The notes under the pieces: generated by a model
What the model was told of the DNA's origin: nothing
The model's database searches: none
Seen by the model: only the letters and a program-made list of their open reading frames with translations
Assembly: GCA_013400975.1 (NCBI GenBank)
Contig: WBMZ01002989.1
Span: 62,001 to 126,000 of the forward strand
DNA: 64,000 nucleotides
DNA from: Atrichornis clamosus
Taxonomy: Eukaryota > Chordata > Aves > Passeriformes > Menuridae
Direction of reading: 5' to 3'
Made by a program: the position numbers and the translations under genes
In this document: piece after piece, positions 26,435 to 39,865 of the stretch
Position numbering within the stretch: position 1 is the first letter of the stretch
How the letters are laid out: every line of letters starts with the position of its first letter

Positions 26435-28523
26435 TTTATTTACTAGAACTATAAACATCATTTATTTAAACATAAACGTTCATTAATGAAGCCTCATCAA
26501 ATAAGAATTTTACATGTTGCATTTCTGAAGTGAGTGGTAATTTACATGTTTGAACTATGCAAAAAAATAATGAAAGTTTCTGCTGTGCTCTGTAAATTAA
26601 GTTGCATTTGTAGTGAAAGGGTCTTAATAGTTTACATTTATTTTATCCCCGGGGATCTTTTCGGACCACTAGACATAAATTAGAATAATGGCAAGAACAT
26701 GGGCAAAGTTAATGGTAAAAGATGATGCCATGCTCTAACTCTTCATCATTGGAAAGTGGACTTGATTTTTTTTAAATTTTCTTCTAAAAATTTTCTTGAA
26801 ATACTTAAGAAGCAGATCCTAAACCACCAACCGATAGCTATTATTCAGTACAAGTTCTCCTGATGGGAAGCTGTGACTGAATATGTGGCAATTTGCCCGT
26901 ACTACTGCAATGTTAGCTGCATGGTTCTGAGACAAGTACTCTAGTCTTTCTTAGCATTCCTCCTTTCTTTTTTTCATTAGGATATTTCTAGCAAGTAGAA
27001 CTGTATATTTTTATTCTTACTCAGAGACCCATATACACTGTAAACCTCATCCTACAGGGCTTAAGTTGGCTTTTTCTTAAGCCAATCCTACAAAGTGGGG
27101 GAAAAGAATCAAATTGCATTCCATATTTATTCTTTGAAGTAATTTTTCCTTAGGTTGAAGGCGCGAAAGAATGAAAACTGAATGGATAGACAAACTCAGA
27201 ATTAGATGAATGAGATTACATGCCTGACCTAGTTTTCATAGACTGCACAGTCTTGAATGACTGAGGTAACAGCATTAAAAAAAAAGTTAAAATGTGTAGA
27301 TAGTCTTTGATTTTTTAAATTATGGTGGGTTTTTTAAGATTTCAAATGCAATCATCACATGATGTTGTTCAGTTTATTTATTCTATGTTGAAGCTACTAA
27401 TTTTTAGTATAACTTTATCAAACAGTCCTCTTCTTTGACGAACATTGAAAGCCAGATTTTAGGATGATGTATGGCTACATCTGTTGGCAAATACTGTAGC
27501 CAAGGACTTTACACTTAATATTTCCAGTGAAGAACGAGGTTATCATTTCATTGCTGAGCTAGACTGGAACGGACAATACTTCAAAGAGGAATATAGGAGT
27601 AGCAGAAAAAAATAACTAAACCCCAAACACACAATGCAGTTATTCCTTGTTATTGGTGATATGATAGTATATTTTTTAAAAAGTTAAAATTATTGAGGCC
27701 AGCTTCACAGACCTGGTGGAACTTATTTTACTGACTTGACTTGTAAGGAGTGCTTTATATGCTAAACCAGGGCTGCTGCTGTATTCTTTATTGTTTTAAA
27801 AATTTTATTGGCATTACTCCTTATTTACACTGCTACTAACACATACACAAGAATGTTCTAGAAAGTATGTGTAATGCCAGAAATCTAAACTTGAATATAC
27901 TGGGACATACCTTTGGCAAATAATGATGTGGTTGGAGGACATTTTATGTTTTTTTTGATGACTGTTGGAAGAACAGAGCTAATATAAGAGATAATAATTT
28001 GCGATTCTAATAATTCCCATAGCTGCTAAAGTGAACCTTTATGTTAGAAGGTATTCCATAAACACTTTGCATCTGAGCCACGAAAAAAACTTTGTCTCAT
28101 TAGACTTCAATGCCTCTGTCTGTGTGGGAAATTTCAAATGTTTTCAATACACATGTATATGTATTGCATGAATGGCATCTTTTAAAGGTCTGAACTTTTT
28201 GACATTAGAGAAGCAACAAAAGAGAGAAGCAAGTGGTGTGATAGTATAATAATTAATGAAATGTTCCAGCTTTCTATGATAATTTTGCTAATAAACTGTA
28301 TAGAAAAGTAAAAGCTGGAGGAAATAATATAAGCAACTCAGTGGAGAATGTCTGGATGTGAATTAGTTGTCAACTGTGATAATTTTCTTCCTTGAAGGGA
28401 CTTGTACTTTCTGAGGCTCTGACTTCTTTTTGTGTTTGGTGTTTTTAAAATTCTGAAGTTCTTAAAGGACAGATACTATGCGCAATAATAAACTTTTAAA
28501 TTGTGTCACTTTTCAAAGTTGTG

Positions 28524-28550
28524 ATTGTGCTTGGAGATCCCAAGCACAAT
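28524..28550. repeat. Perfect hairpin, 11-bp stem and 5-base loop
   Basis: ATTGTGCTTGG at 28524-28534 and CCAAGCACAAT at 28540-28550 are exact reverse complements around the loop AGATC. Two further outer G:U-type pairs are possible in RNA. The stem is too short for a typical microRNA precursor. Confidence 0.9.
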
Positions 28551-30075
28551 TGGTACACATAATGTGTGTCAGTTTTCCAGTTTAGGAAAGGAAAATCAAA
28601 TACTGCCTGCTGTGTAACATGGGAAGTGTGTCTTGCCTATGTCAGCTGAAATTTTACTTGGAATTTATTTGCATGCGTGTTTTTTGGCTCCTTGATGTAC
28701 TCTCTGAATTGTATTTCTGTGCTGGTTTTTTAGGGGTGTTTTTTAATTTAAGCATCAGGAATACACTATTTTATACCATTTACTGATTTTAGGGAAACTT
28801 GTGTTCGTATTTAGTTAAAAGCATTGAGGCTAGCACTGACCCACGATACCGGAGGACAGAAATGAACTTTTAAAGGATTATACTATACTCTTGATTTTTA
28901 CTTTTATATAGATCCATAGGCTTTTTCTAAGGAATTATAATGTATTTCCTGAAATGTGACTGAATGTGGTTCTTAGGCTTCAGCTGTGTTTTCCATCAAA
29001 GAGCACTTTCATGGAAATACTGTAGAAAGAATTAAAATTCCAAAAAGAACAGCTGAGAAAATCTACCTTAGCTAAACCTATTTCTGGGAAAACATCTAAA
29101 GAGAAAAGCAGATTTACAGACTTGTATAGTATTTAAATAAGCAAAGATCTGGAGTTGGTCACTCTCTTCATAATGAGTACTTGATGCATTTCATAGTTCA
29201 GAAACCACTGCAGTTGTCTTTTGATTTATCTCCAAGCATACTGAAATGAAAGAAAGAAATTAAGTTAATATTTGTCATATTCTCTTGATTCCAATCTGTG
29301 CAATCTTCTAACCTCTCCCATTTTAGAAATATAGCACATCATATTTCAATTTAGGTAGTTTCCCCTCTTTGCACCCAGCACTGGAATTCACAGTTGCCCT
29401 AAGTCAGAGTCATTGGGAAATGTCTGAACTCTCTTGTTTCTAAAACTCCCCAGTTTCCTTGTTTCTAAACCAGGAATAATGCATATCTGAGAGGAATCTG
29501 TGACTTTTTATTGAGCTGGTTTTCATATCCTTACCTGAGGACAGTACAGAAGGCAGCTGTACACTGTGATCAAAGCATATTATTTGGTGGGAAGTGGTAA
29601 CCTTGCCAGGAGAATGTTGAGATGCAACGTTCTGTAGGTTTCTTGCTTCCATATATTATTTGTGCAAAACTGTAGGTAAAGGCTGTATTTTGGCTCATCT
29701 TTCTCTCAGGGATTTCCATCTTGTGCATTTTCAGATTATGTAATGTTAACAGCTCTTGTTGTTTTTCATCAGAGAATCACCATAGAGACATTGTTTTACC
29801 TTCTGGTGCTGTGTGGATGCATCAGAATTTTGTCTTTCACTTAAAATACAAAAAAATGTTTCTAGTCATTTTGATTCTGATTTTTCAAAAGTAAACCATA
29901 TGACATGATAAAAAGGTATAAAAATCTGAGTTTTGATGTGCAAGAAGAAGTGGAATATTATCTTCATGATAGCCCAAGCAGTTTGAATTTGCAGGGCTAT
30001 GTCTTTTAATACTTCATCTCCCTTATTTTCTTCATGTACTTGCAAGGATGATGTTTTCACACAGTATGGCTAGCC

Positions 30076-30094
30076 TTTTTTTTTTTTTTTTTTT
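30076..30094. repeat. Poly(T) run, 19 bases
   Basis: Uninterrupted T run followed by GTAGAC. No adjacent element is recognised. Confidence 0.92.
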
Positions 30095-30825
30095 GTAGAC
30101 GGAAATAGGCTTTGGGTTTGAGAAAGCAGTATACCTGTTTTTTTGCTTTAAACTCCCATCTCCTCCTGCATCATGTTTGTGTTATAATTCTTGTAAGAGA
30201 ATTTCAATTGCAGTTAACTTTACGTACTGAATCCCAGGACAATGGTATTGATGCATTTCTTCTAGTGAATTTTGTAATTAAAATGCAATGCTGCAGTTTA
30301 TAATGTGCAGTAAAATGCTTTTTATGTTTAAGACTATACTGTTAGGACTTATTTAGCCCTTAAAATAAGAACCAATTGTGCTACACATTATTAGAGAATG
30401 TTAGCTGCACAGACCTTTTATGATTGCATCAGAACCTATAGAGAGTTCTGAAAATAAGAAATAAAAGTTCCAGTAAACCGTACCGATACATGGAATGAAA
30501 GGAATGTTTGCTGAAATGTGCTTTTCTGTCATTCAGAATTTTTGTCCAACTTGTGCTTTATATGGTGAAATTGTCCTAACTTGACTTCTGTGAAGGAGCA
30601 GTTTTTGGTTTTGACAAGTTCAAATGTCAAGAGTATTGGAGGGACAAATGGGAAGATATTGGATTTAAGTCATCTCCCCTACCCCCAAATCTCAATAAAG
30701 ACAGCTGAAATGTTGAATTATTACAGTTTGACATAAAAATAGCTCTGGTTGCTAGGCAATGATGAAGATTTGTTCTGTAGGAAACCAGATTTGTGTTGCC
30801 CAGGATCTAAAATTGTATGCCTGTC

Positions 30826-30881
30826 GTGTGTGTGTGTTTGTTTTTATGTATATGAATGTATGTGTGTATAAATATATATAT

Positions 30882-30919
<38 letters not shown>

Positions 30920-30920
30920 T
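30826..30920. repeat. Compound TG / TATG / TA / CA / TA microsatellite
   Basis: From left to right there is an interrupted GT run, a TATG-rich zone, an AT run, a perfect CA run of about 10 repeats, and a final TA run of about 10 repeats. Nearly the whole 95 bp alternates purine and pyrimidine. The left AT run and right TA run are self-complementary, and the GT and CA segments are complementary to each other, so the block can fold on itself. Confidence 0.95.
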
Positions 30921-33900
30921 TGTTCTATTCACGAATAAGTATGAACTTCAAAGTTTACATACACTAGTGGGTTGGGGTTTTTTTTCATGTCTAAGGTTTT
31001 GTGTGTGAGTATAGCAAAGACTTATTCATTCCAAGCCCTCTCATTCTTGACGTGTCTGGAATACCTCAGTTCTCCCAATTTTTGTTTCTCATTTGTTTCT
31101 TCTCTTTACTCTAGCTTTTAGATTTGTTCCTTAATTATGCAGAAATCTCTCCTTAAAACAATCTGAACCAAACTCATGGGAAAAAAGAAAGGGAGATATT
31201 TCCATTTTAAAATTACTGGAATGCAACAGTTATGGATTCTTTCACAGCTAAAATATTGTAGATGGTTCCTGGTATATCAGTGATGTAACAACATAGAATC
31301 TTATTATTATATGGAAATAAAAACATTGTGGAGATATTTCAGTGAAGGCATATTTGAATTGAACCAGCAGGATTTGTCTTCGTACACTTGCTTTTTGTTT
31401 TTTTTTCCATTTGTTCTTGATTTCACAACCACTCATTTTTTATTATGCTTCTTGTCTGATCCACTATTATGTAATTATCATGAGTTTGATAGATTTCAAT
31501 ATTTTTTGTCTCCTTTGACTTCCTTGAAAGGTAACATTAGAAACTTTGCTTTCACTTCACTGTGTTCAAATAATTCAGTGACCAGCCAAAGTTTTAGTTT
31601 TTTCAGCCACGCTCTTAGTCTATCCTATGGATCTGTATCTTCGTCTCAGACAGTCCTTAGAGCCAGGTAGATCTAAATTGACTAGAGTAGCAATACTTGC
31701 TGCGTGAATCTCAGCTTGAATTGGTAAGTTCAGCTGTGCACATGGAGCAGTATGATTCCTTTAGTGCTTATTTCTTCACCTGCAGAGAAATGTGCTGCTG
31801 CTGTTCTTTCAGTTTTTTCAGAATTGCACAGCAATGTGAACCCCCACCTCAAACCTAAATACTCTACAGACACAACAAATTATAAGAGGATTTCTGTAAA
31901 CAGGAAAATTAAAATTCCTTTTGGTATACTGTAAGCCAAGAGCATATATAAATTTGGATTGACAGTGGCAGGAATGAGAGCTGAAATATGGGCCTGTTTT
32001 GGACTTCATGAAAGGGAAGCATAACAATGGGTGAGGAGTGTGTCAAACATTGCAAAGGGGTGGAATTTGTATTTATCAGCCTCTTTGAACAGAGTACTTC
32101 AGCTTCAGTTTCGTCTGCTGCTATAAAGAAGCAGTATCAGAGCGTGAAATTGGCAATCAAGTAATACATATGCCATAGCCAAAAGCAAAACAATTAGCTG
32201 CACGGATCCACAGTTTATCTACTGATTCTGTTGCATTTGCAGCTCCAAACTTGATGGTTTTTCACTCACTGAGCAGCAAAGGCAGTAAACAAAACTCATT
32301 TGCTGAAGAAGTATTATTCTAGCCTGCAGCAGCAACTCAGCTTTGTAACTTCAGTGGGCAATATGGTGCGTGTAGCATCTGTAGTGAATGGTAAACATGT
32401 GGTTCTGTACTGCAGACTAAAACAGATTAACTCCTGTTAAAGTCAGTTGGAACTTTATAGTCCGATATGGGTCTTCATTTCTGTATGTGTTAGAGAGAAT
32501 AATTTAGAAATTTACATTCTGTATTTCAGACTGAAGTTCATGAGTGGCGCATTTAGGTTAGAATTGGATTTTGTTGCCCTTAACAAGTAGGAGAAGTATA
32601 GTTTTCAATCATTTCCTCTGTGAACTACAAATATGTTCTTATGCAGTGTCAGATTTTATAAATTATACCAGAAACTCCAATTTGAGTCCATTCTCATTTC
32701 TATGTCTCCTGATAAAATTAAATCAACAGCAAGTTGCAGTCATGGGTAAAGAAAAGGCCACTTTTTTTTAATTTCAGAAACACTTTTATGCAGTTAACTT
32801 AAACCCAAATAAATTATGATGTGTGGCATAAAAATTGCCTAAGAAATCATTGTATTGCTCAAATGTTATATATTAAGTAAGGAAATCTTAAGACTTTCGG
32901 CATTTTTCCAGGCACAGTCATTTTGCTAGACTGTAATAAGGTGCACAGCATGCACTGGATCTCAGTTAATAACATTTATTTATAGTTTAAAGATGTTCCC
33001 TGTAGCCATGTTTTTGTGCTGTTTGTTTGCTCTTGTGGGCAGTTATGAAGTAGCATCCACTGTTCTGTGAGAACAGGCACATATGGAAGGCAAATCTTAA
33101 GCTCTGCCTTTCAAATCCTTATGAATGGGGTTTTAATTCGGGGAGTTTAACCTATAATCAGTGGTAGCAACAAATTTCAGTGGAAAGGATCTTCATTTGG
33201 CATATCATGGTAACAGCCAGCTGTCCCTCAATTACAGAATTACACTTTCAGCCTTTTAAAAATAAAGATAATATTTTCCCTAATGTTTGTCTAAAGATAA
33301 TTTTTAAAAGGACTATATGAAGAATGGCAAATGAAAAGAAGGAGCACCAGATTCAATGCACTTCTCATGTGACTTTTAAAAGTAATTAAGTATAGGTATT
33401 TCTATTCTGTATCTTTTTCTCCCCAAGATGTAATAGCAAAGCAAAACATGTACAGGCTAGATTTTGTTCATAGACTTTAAGTCACCACATTTCTTCTGAT
33501 GTTTTATCTTCTTTTCTTTAGCTCTTCTACCTGTAAACTAGCTAATACAAGGAGGATATTCCTTGACACAGCCATGAATGTAACTTGCAATTTTTGACAC
33601 AAAACTTGTATTTGTGTGTTGTGGCAAGTGACTATAATCCTTTTAGCTGTACTGATTCCAAGCATTTACATTCTTTATGATGGCTTATTTGTCCTGCTTT
33701 TTCCTTTTGAACAGTTAAACCAAAACTAGACATTATTGTCAATAATCTCAGTAAATAATTCCTTTTATTGATTAAGAACGAAATAAACAGCATTGTATCA
33801 AAGACCCATATAACCAAATATTCTTTTGCAAATAGTAGCCAAGAATGGGTGCCTATAGAAGAATATTTAAGCAAGGTTAACATAGATAATTGTCCCTCCT

Positions 33901-35524
33901 TTTCCTCTCCAAATCTCCAGCTGTTTGCAACTTGAATGATTTTTCTGAAACTGATATAGTTGGTGTGCAGTAAACAACGCATGGTTGATTTCTCTTCTAG
34001 AAGTTTGTTCAGCATCTTATTGAACCCAGACAGATGCAGAGCACCAGACTTCACTTTTTTCAACTGAGTCTAGTGCAGTGACCAATACCACTTAATTTTT
34101 GTAGCTAATCTTCTAAATGTAAAGATTGTTACAAGTCCAAAAATTATCCAATCTGAAGTTCAGGGCAAAAATAGGTGATAGTAGCATTTCTGAAAACAAA
34201 ATTGAAACTGTCTGAATTTAAGGTGCTTGTCAAAAATTTGTATTTTATAGGTGATTCCTAGACACTTGCATTTCCATGTGAGAGGAGAAATTGTTGGTTT
34301 CCCCTTGTTCAGGCTATGGGAATGTAGAAATTTTACCAGTGATACGCACTTGCTTAAGACTTTCAGATCGAAATTTTCTTTACTACACAACCCAAATCCC
34401 CAAGGGTTGCAATCAGACTGAGTAGGAAATTGCTTCTTTCCTGCCCTTTTCTACACAGCTGCATTCAGTTATCATAGGAAATCTGTTATCTAAGCAAATT
34501 AAAAGTGCACAGAAGACACGGTATTGCTTGATCAAAAAAATCCAGCTGTTCTAGTCTTGGGGTTTTTGCTCATCCTACATGAAGGACTTTCATATTTTCT
34601 TTATGTAAGACTAAGAAATATTTTTCTTCTGGTAGGTAAGTATTTATCAATGCATTTATCACATCACTATAGTATGCTTTCACTTCAAGTTCCTGTTTTT
34701 CAGGTGAAGCTTCGTCTGACCGTTAGCTTATTTTCCTTTTGATATGAATTCTGAACATACATTGTTCATGTGATGTTAATGTAACATTTCCCATTAACAA
34801 GGGTAAATGTTTAAGCACTTAGTCAAGTGATAGTTCAACAACTAGAACTACATTGTATGATAGAGTAATTTGTCACAGATGTTGGGACAACTTAAAATGG
34901 TAAAAAAAATTTGTATATACATATTTCACTGCAGACATGTTCCTTGATGTGAAAATATATTCAGAAGGACTTTGAGGAAACAAGAGGAAACTTTCAAGAA
35001 TAGGTGCTCTTGTTTGGGGTTTTTGTGTTGTTTCATAGTAGGTTACCAAACTGCTCATCAGAGGGAAAATTTAAGTAGAATCACAACCACTGTTCTGTTT
35101 ATTTAATACTTTTCAAATAGCATAATTTCTTTTTTCCCAGTGTGTGTATATATATAGAAAAAAGGGGAAAAAATGGGCTGAAGGATTAATATTTCTTGAT
35201 TTTCATGATCTCTGAGCCATATGTTGTTGACTTTATGGTTAATTAATGTGGATATGAAGTATAATTCAGAAGTGTATTTTGAAAATGCTAAAAGAATATA
35301 AAACTACTTTGGGAGAGAATTCTGTATGTTGTAGAGATCTCTAGTGTCATTTAAAATATTGAAATTCAAACAAGTTGTTTTTTGTGTTTAAAAAAAAAGT
35401 ATTGAAATGGCTCCTCAGTCTTTTTATATATTATTTTTCTTATAGCAAAGTAGCTGTCATTAAGTGGAAGAGCAATGTTAACGGTAAAGGAAAGGAAGGA
35501 AATCAAGACAAATAACAATAACCA

Positions 35525-35533
35525 CCCCCCCCC
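35525..35533. repeat. Poly(C) run, 9 bases
   Basis: Nine C residues followed by AAAAA. This is rare in an otherwise AT-rich region, and reading length errors are common in such runs. Confidence 0.85.
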
Positions 35534-35656
35534 AAAAATAATTTTATTCATAAATTTTCTAAGTATTTAGTGAGTACTATTTGAGTTCAGTGAACCAAAT
35601 CTCAGCATCTGCATTCAATCTGATATGGATACATTGTATTTGTCATTTAATCAGAA

Positions 35657-35750
35657 GCAAAAAAATCCAAACAAAAAAAACCCCACCAAAAACCTCAAAC
35701 AAACAAAAAGCCCACAAAAAAAACCCCAAATCCAGAAAACTAGAAAAAAT
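35657..35750 (-). repeat. A/C-rich low-complexity tract
   Basis: AAAAAAACCCC-, CAAACAAACAAAA- and CCCACAAAAAAA-type words fill about 95 bp. It is the complement of the T/G-rich tracts elsewhere, so the same repeat class lies here in the opposite orientation. The short frames crossing it on both strands are compositional artefacts. Confidence 0.85.
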
Positions 35751-38700
35751 AAAAAGAGTCTTTGAATATAGTTTAAAAAAGTCATGACACAATTGGCACA
35801 ATAAGAATTGAAAGACTTGTGTAATCTGATGTTCATAGAGCTGTTTCCAATGGTAGGTTGATTTAGGAAATGTGAAAATACTCAGTAGTAAAGCTTCCAG
35901 GAACAGCTTTCTCTGTTTCAGAAACATACATTTTGAAAGTGTTGCTGCTAAATATTAGATTAATTGCTATCAAAAGACAAATTTCCATGTAGCCTTTTAT
36001 TTGTTGCTTTTAACTAGGTAACTATTAAAGAACTTCTGGGTACAACCTGAACTCTAAAGGATTGCTTCAAAAATGCTCGAGGAGATTTTTGTTTTCCATG
36101 GTTAAATATTGCTTTCCTTGGTACTGTATTAAGGACTGGGCATATCACCTTTCTGTTTCTAATGCAGTGGTTAACGTGTTTGGTTGCAGTTAATACAGTG
36201 ATAGTTTAGCTTGTTGAATGCTGGATATTAGCAAAGCTGAAGTATACATTAAGATCTTACTATTCAGGAATCCTAGCAATCTGTTTCTAATTATCTTTAG
36301 TCTAATGCTCACTTCTTACTTTCTAGGATACCAAAAAGAATAAAAGACAAACTACTTTTGTCTAGTTCTCAGCCAGTGAATTAGTCTTAAATGAAGAGAT
36401 ATTGCTTTTGTTGATACCATGAGTGTCTGAAGTACTTACCTGTATTTACTCTGTATTTAATTCTAAATTATTAGCGTCTACTTCCTAAATCTCTGCATGG
36501 ACAAATAAAATTGTGTTTGGAATGTAAAATTTTTATTCTGTTATCCATTAGGATGAATTTATTTTCTTCACAGGCTGTAGTATCAGTTCTTTGGATAGAA
36601 AAGGAACAAAGAATATTCCTTGGTATGGCAGGCAGGAATCCAGATTGATTTCAACTGCTGTATGTAGAAATTTCTTAAACATGAGCTGAAGTAGCACTTC
36701 CATTTTTTTTGGACTGAGAATATTTCAGATATACATAAATTTCAGATACACTGAATAATGTTATTAGTGTGAAAATGGATCTCCTCATAACAACGTTTTC
36801 TTGGGCTTAGAAGACTAGGATGTGTGGATGAAGTTACTTTCCTGGTATATGCAGTTTTGCTGTATCGGAGCTGTCCATCCAATCTTACTTGATTACTTTC
36901 CAAGACTGAGTTGCTGTTAGCAGACACAAGGAATTAATCAAAGAATTAAATTGGCAATGTGTTTTCTTAAGGGTGCTTATGATGAGACAAGGTCTTACAA
37001 AAGCACTGCCAAAATTTGGTTAGGAACTAGCTTGGATTTTATGATGACCCTTTCCATTTAATGAAAGGGAAAGAAATGAGGACATAGACTAAACTTACAG
37101 TCCTGAGAAGTACTATGTTTTCTAGCCCAGTGGAAACTAATTAGAACAGGACATTGTTAGAGGACTCAGACTATAAGGAATCCATTTTATGTATACACCA
37201 AGTAACAGGTTATTTTGAAAAATGACCTCAAGGTCTTGCAAAGGTTTTCTCAGAACTAAGTTTGAGTCTTTGTATCGTTTATTTAGCAAGGCAAAGAATT
37301 CTGCTTACACATACCACATGAGAGAGGAAGGCAATTTCTTTCATTTGTACTGTACCTTAAAACATATACTCTGATTTCAGATCCGTGTTTCCTTATAGGT
37401 TTTCTGTATGCCTTTCATTTTCTTTGTACCTGCTCTTTAAAATTAGAAAAACACTTCCCTTCCTTGTCTAACTAATCTGAAAGTAAATATTTTGAGGCTA
37501 CCAGGGTTCTGAATAAATCCTGAAATCTGTGATATATTAAAATAGTATCAAATCATATCACAGCAAGATATATACAAGATATATATAAGCAAAAATTAGG
37601 TATTTTATTACCTTCAGTCCTAGCTGCTTAAAATATTTTACAAGTAATGATGTATAAAATAGTATGAAAACTTTTCACTTTGAGACAATGTAACTAATCA
37701 ATCTCAAGTGTGCAAATGACAGAATTAAGTGTCAAGTTATCTCAAGTTCTTTCTAAAATTCCACTTTACTTTTAAGGAAGGTACTTTGACCCTTAGCTGT
37801 TTACCTTTTGGGTCTCCAAGTGCTCCTTGGTGGTAGGTTGGAATCAAACTCCCAAACTGTGTTAGTAATTGCTGTGTGCAAAAAGTAGTTCCAGTTTTAT
37901 AGAATTAATGTTTTGAAAGAAGCGACTGTGTGAAAATGAGTGCTTTTTGGTGTTCAGTTAATAGTAATGATGTTAATGGAGATTGTGTTTACTCACAGAA
38001 TTAGTGCAGTGGTTTCAGTTTGAGGGGGAATGCTCTAATATGGAGACACTTCTATTTTATTATTTGTCTGACAGCATCCAAATCTACTTCTGTGAGTGAA
38101 CTCTTGTTAGTGTCATTGTTTGCTGCAGAGTGGCAAAAGTAAAACATTTCTTTTTCAAAACTTTTTTTCTTATATGGTACTATATTTTTTCCTTTGCCTT
38201 TGCTCAGCATTTGTGAGGAAATGATCAGTTTTATTTCTATTTGTGTTCTTTTCAGTAGTGTTTTCCTTTACAATGTGATATTATAATTTGGAGTTTTGCA
38301 CGTCAGAGAAATATTTGTAGTATTTTCTACTCCTAGGTAAGGATGAGCATGTACACATACATCTTAATTGTCATAGAAAATAAAATCAGGCTTCAAAGTA
38401 TTTATCATTTATATATTTGTTGGGTTTCCTTTATAGAAAGAAAAAAAGTAAACTGTACAGTTAGGTGACCTATGATGAACCGGAAAATGATGACTTTTAC
38501 TTGGTCTGAATACAACTTCCCACACAAAGAAAACTGAAGTTTAATTGAAACACAATAGTAGGTCTTTAGTCTTGTTTTGCCTGTAGATGTACTGCTTTCT
38601 GTTTTTAGAAAACTTAAATGAAATTAGCGCATACAAAATTAGGCAGCTCAGATCAGAGCAAACTGTCCTAAGAGGTTAGAGAAAGTAGTCTGCGTTGGTT

Positions 38701-39416
38701 GATACGTATGTTTTCTGAATCCCAAAGCTACTGTTCCCGTTCATGTTAATAATATTACAGAATCTTCAGAATCCTGTTTTCTTCTCGTCCATCTTGCACA
38801 AAAGATTGCATTACTTGCTTAGACAGATTTTAGTTTTTGTGCTTCCAGTGTGTCAGCTCTGTGGTAGGTGCTTACCCTGAACATCAGCTCCTTCTGGCCA
38901 GACTGATCCTACGTGAGCTGGTGGCAGCCAGGGGTGGTTGGGTGAATGGTAGCAGTGGGTGTTATTGACATTTAGCACTTCTAAGTGTCCATTGATGCCA
39001 CCAGGAGAAGGTGTCCATATGTAGGAATACAGTAATTTTCTGGAAGAATGAGTACTTTACTTTTACATACTCCAAAAATTAAACAAAAGATCAAATCTAT
39101 CACAAAAAAGTGCCCAGTTCTTCTGATTATCTGTTTCTTGCCAGGGAAGGGAATTTTATGAAGTAGAGGGCTAATTGGAAGACTGCTGAAAACTATAAAA
39201 AGTCTTGATATAATGTAGTAGAATTGGTATTTAGTAGAAAATAACGTTTCCTTATTGCATCTATCATGCTAAAGGTTTCTTTGTTTTAATATCCATTTTA
39301 AAATCTTTACCTTTGCAGTTTGAACAGCTGAACTCAAAACCCACTCACCTAACCAACCCAGTCATGTAACACATTCTGTGGATGCTGGGTCACAATTAGC
39401 TACTGCTGGCTTCTTC

Positions 39417-39433
39417 TTTTTTTTTTTTTTTTT
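39417..39433. repeat. Poly(T) run, 17 bases
   Basis: T run followed by GGTTGTTTTTTC. About 40 bp further right is a short A run (39477-39485), so the two could pair as a weak AT hairpin. Confidence 0.9.
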
Positions 39434-39819
39434 GGTTGTTTTTTCAATTAAGGAAGAAATAAAGCATAACTAATTAAAAAAAAAATTGCACCTGGATGAT
39501 ATTTGAGTATTTTTGTTCATGTTAATTGGCCACAACTATTTTGGTGGTTTTGTGCATGTGAATTGGTGTGTATATTGGTAGAGTATATGATATCAATCTG
39601 AAGAGAATATTCATCATGTAGGTGATAAATAAGGCTTCTGATTACAAATTGACAAACTTCTACTTGCAAGGTGACTTTATTGGCTGCCTTTAACTCAGAC
39701 ATGCAAGTGTTGAGAATGTGATAATTTTTTTGCTCTGGTCATGACCGGTTGAATGTCACATAAGTCTTAAATTGTTACCTATTTTGACTGTAGTATCATT
39801 TCTCTTCTGAAATAATTAG

Positions 39820-39865
39820 TTCATAGAATCATAGAATGGTTTGAGTTGGAAGGGATGACTGTAAC
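39820..39865 (-). mobile_element. CR1 retrotransposon 3' end, about 45 bp
   Basis: On the + strand, TCATAGAATCATAGAATGGT is followed by TTGAGTTGGAAGGGATGACT. This is the reverse complement of the CR1 3' end: a lysine-rich-codon-free UTR block (CTTCCAAC-like) followed by two copies of the terminal octamer ATTCTATG. The match stops after about 45 bp, so this is a severely truncated insertion or a remnant. The element lies opposite to the host gene. Confidence 0.85.

Noticed and set aside
31311..31670. 119-codon open frame on the plus strand
   Set aside because: The product is Phe/Ser/Leu-rich, as expected from T-rich DNA, and resembles no known protein.
33632..34063. 143-codon open frame on the minus strand
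   Set aside because: No recognisable domain, no CpG or GC change, no splice or poly(A) context. The length is compatible with chance in 64 kb over six frames.
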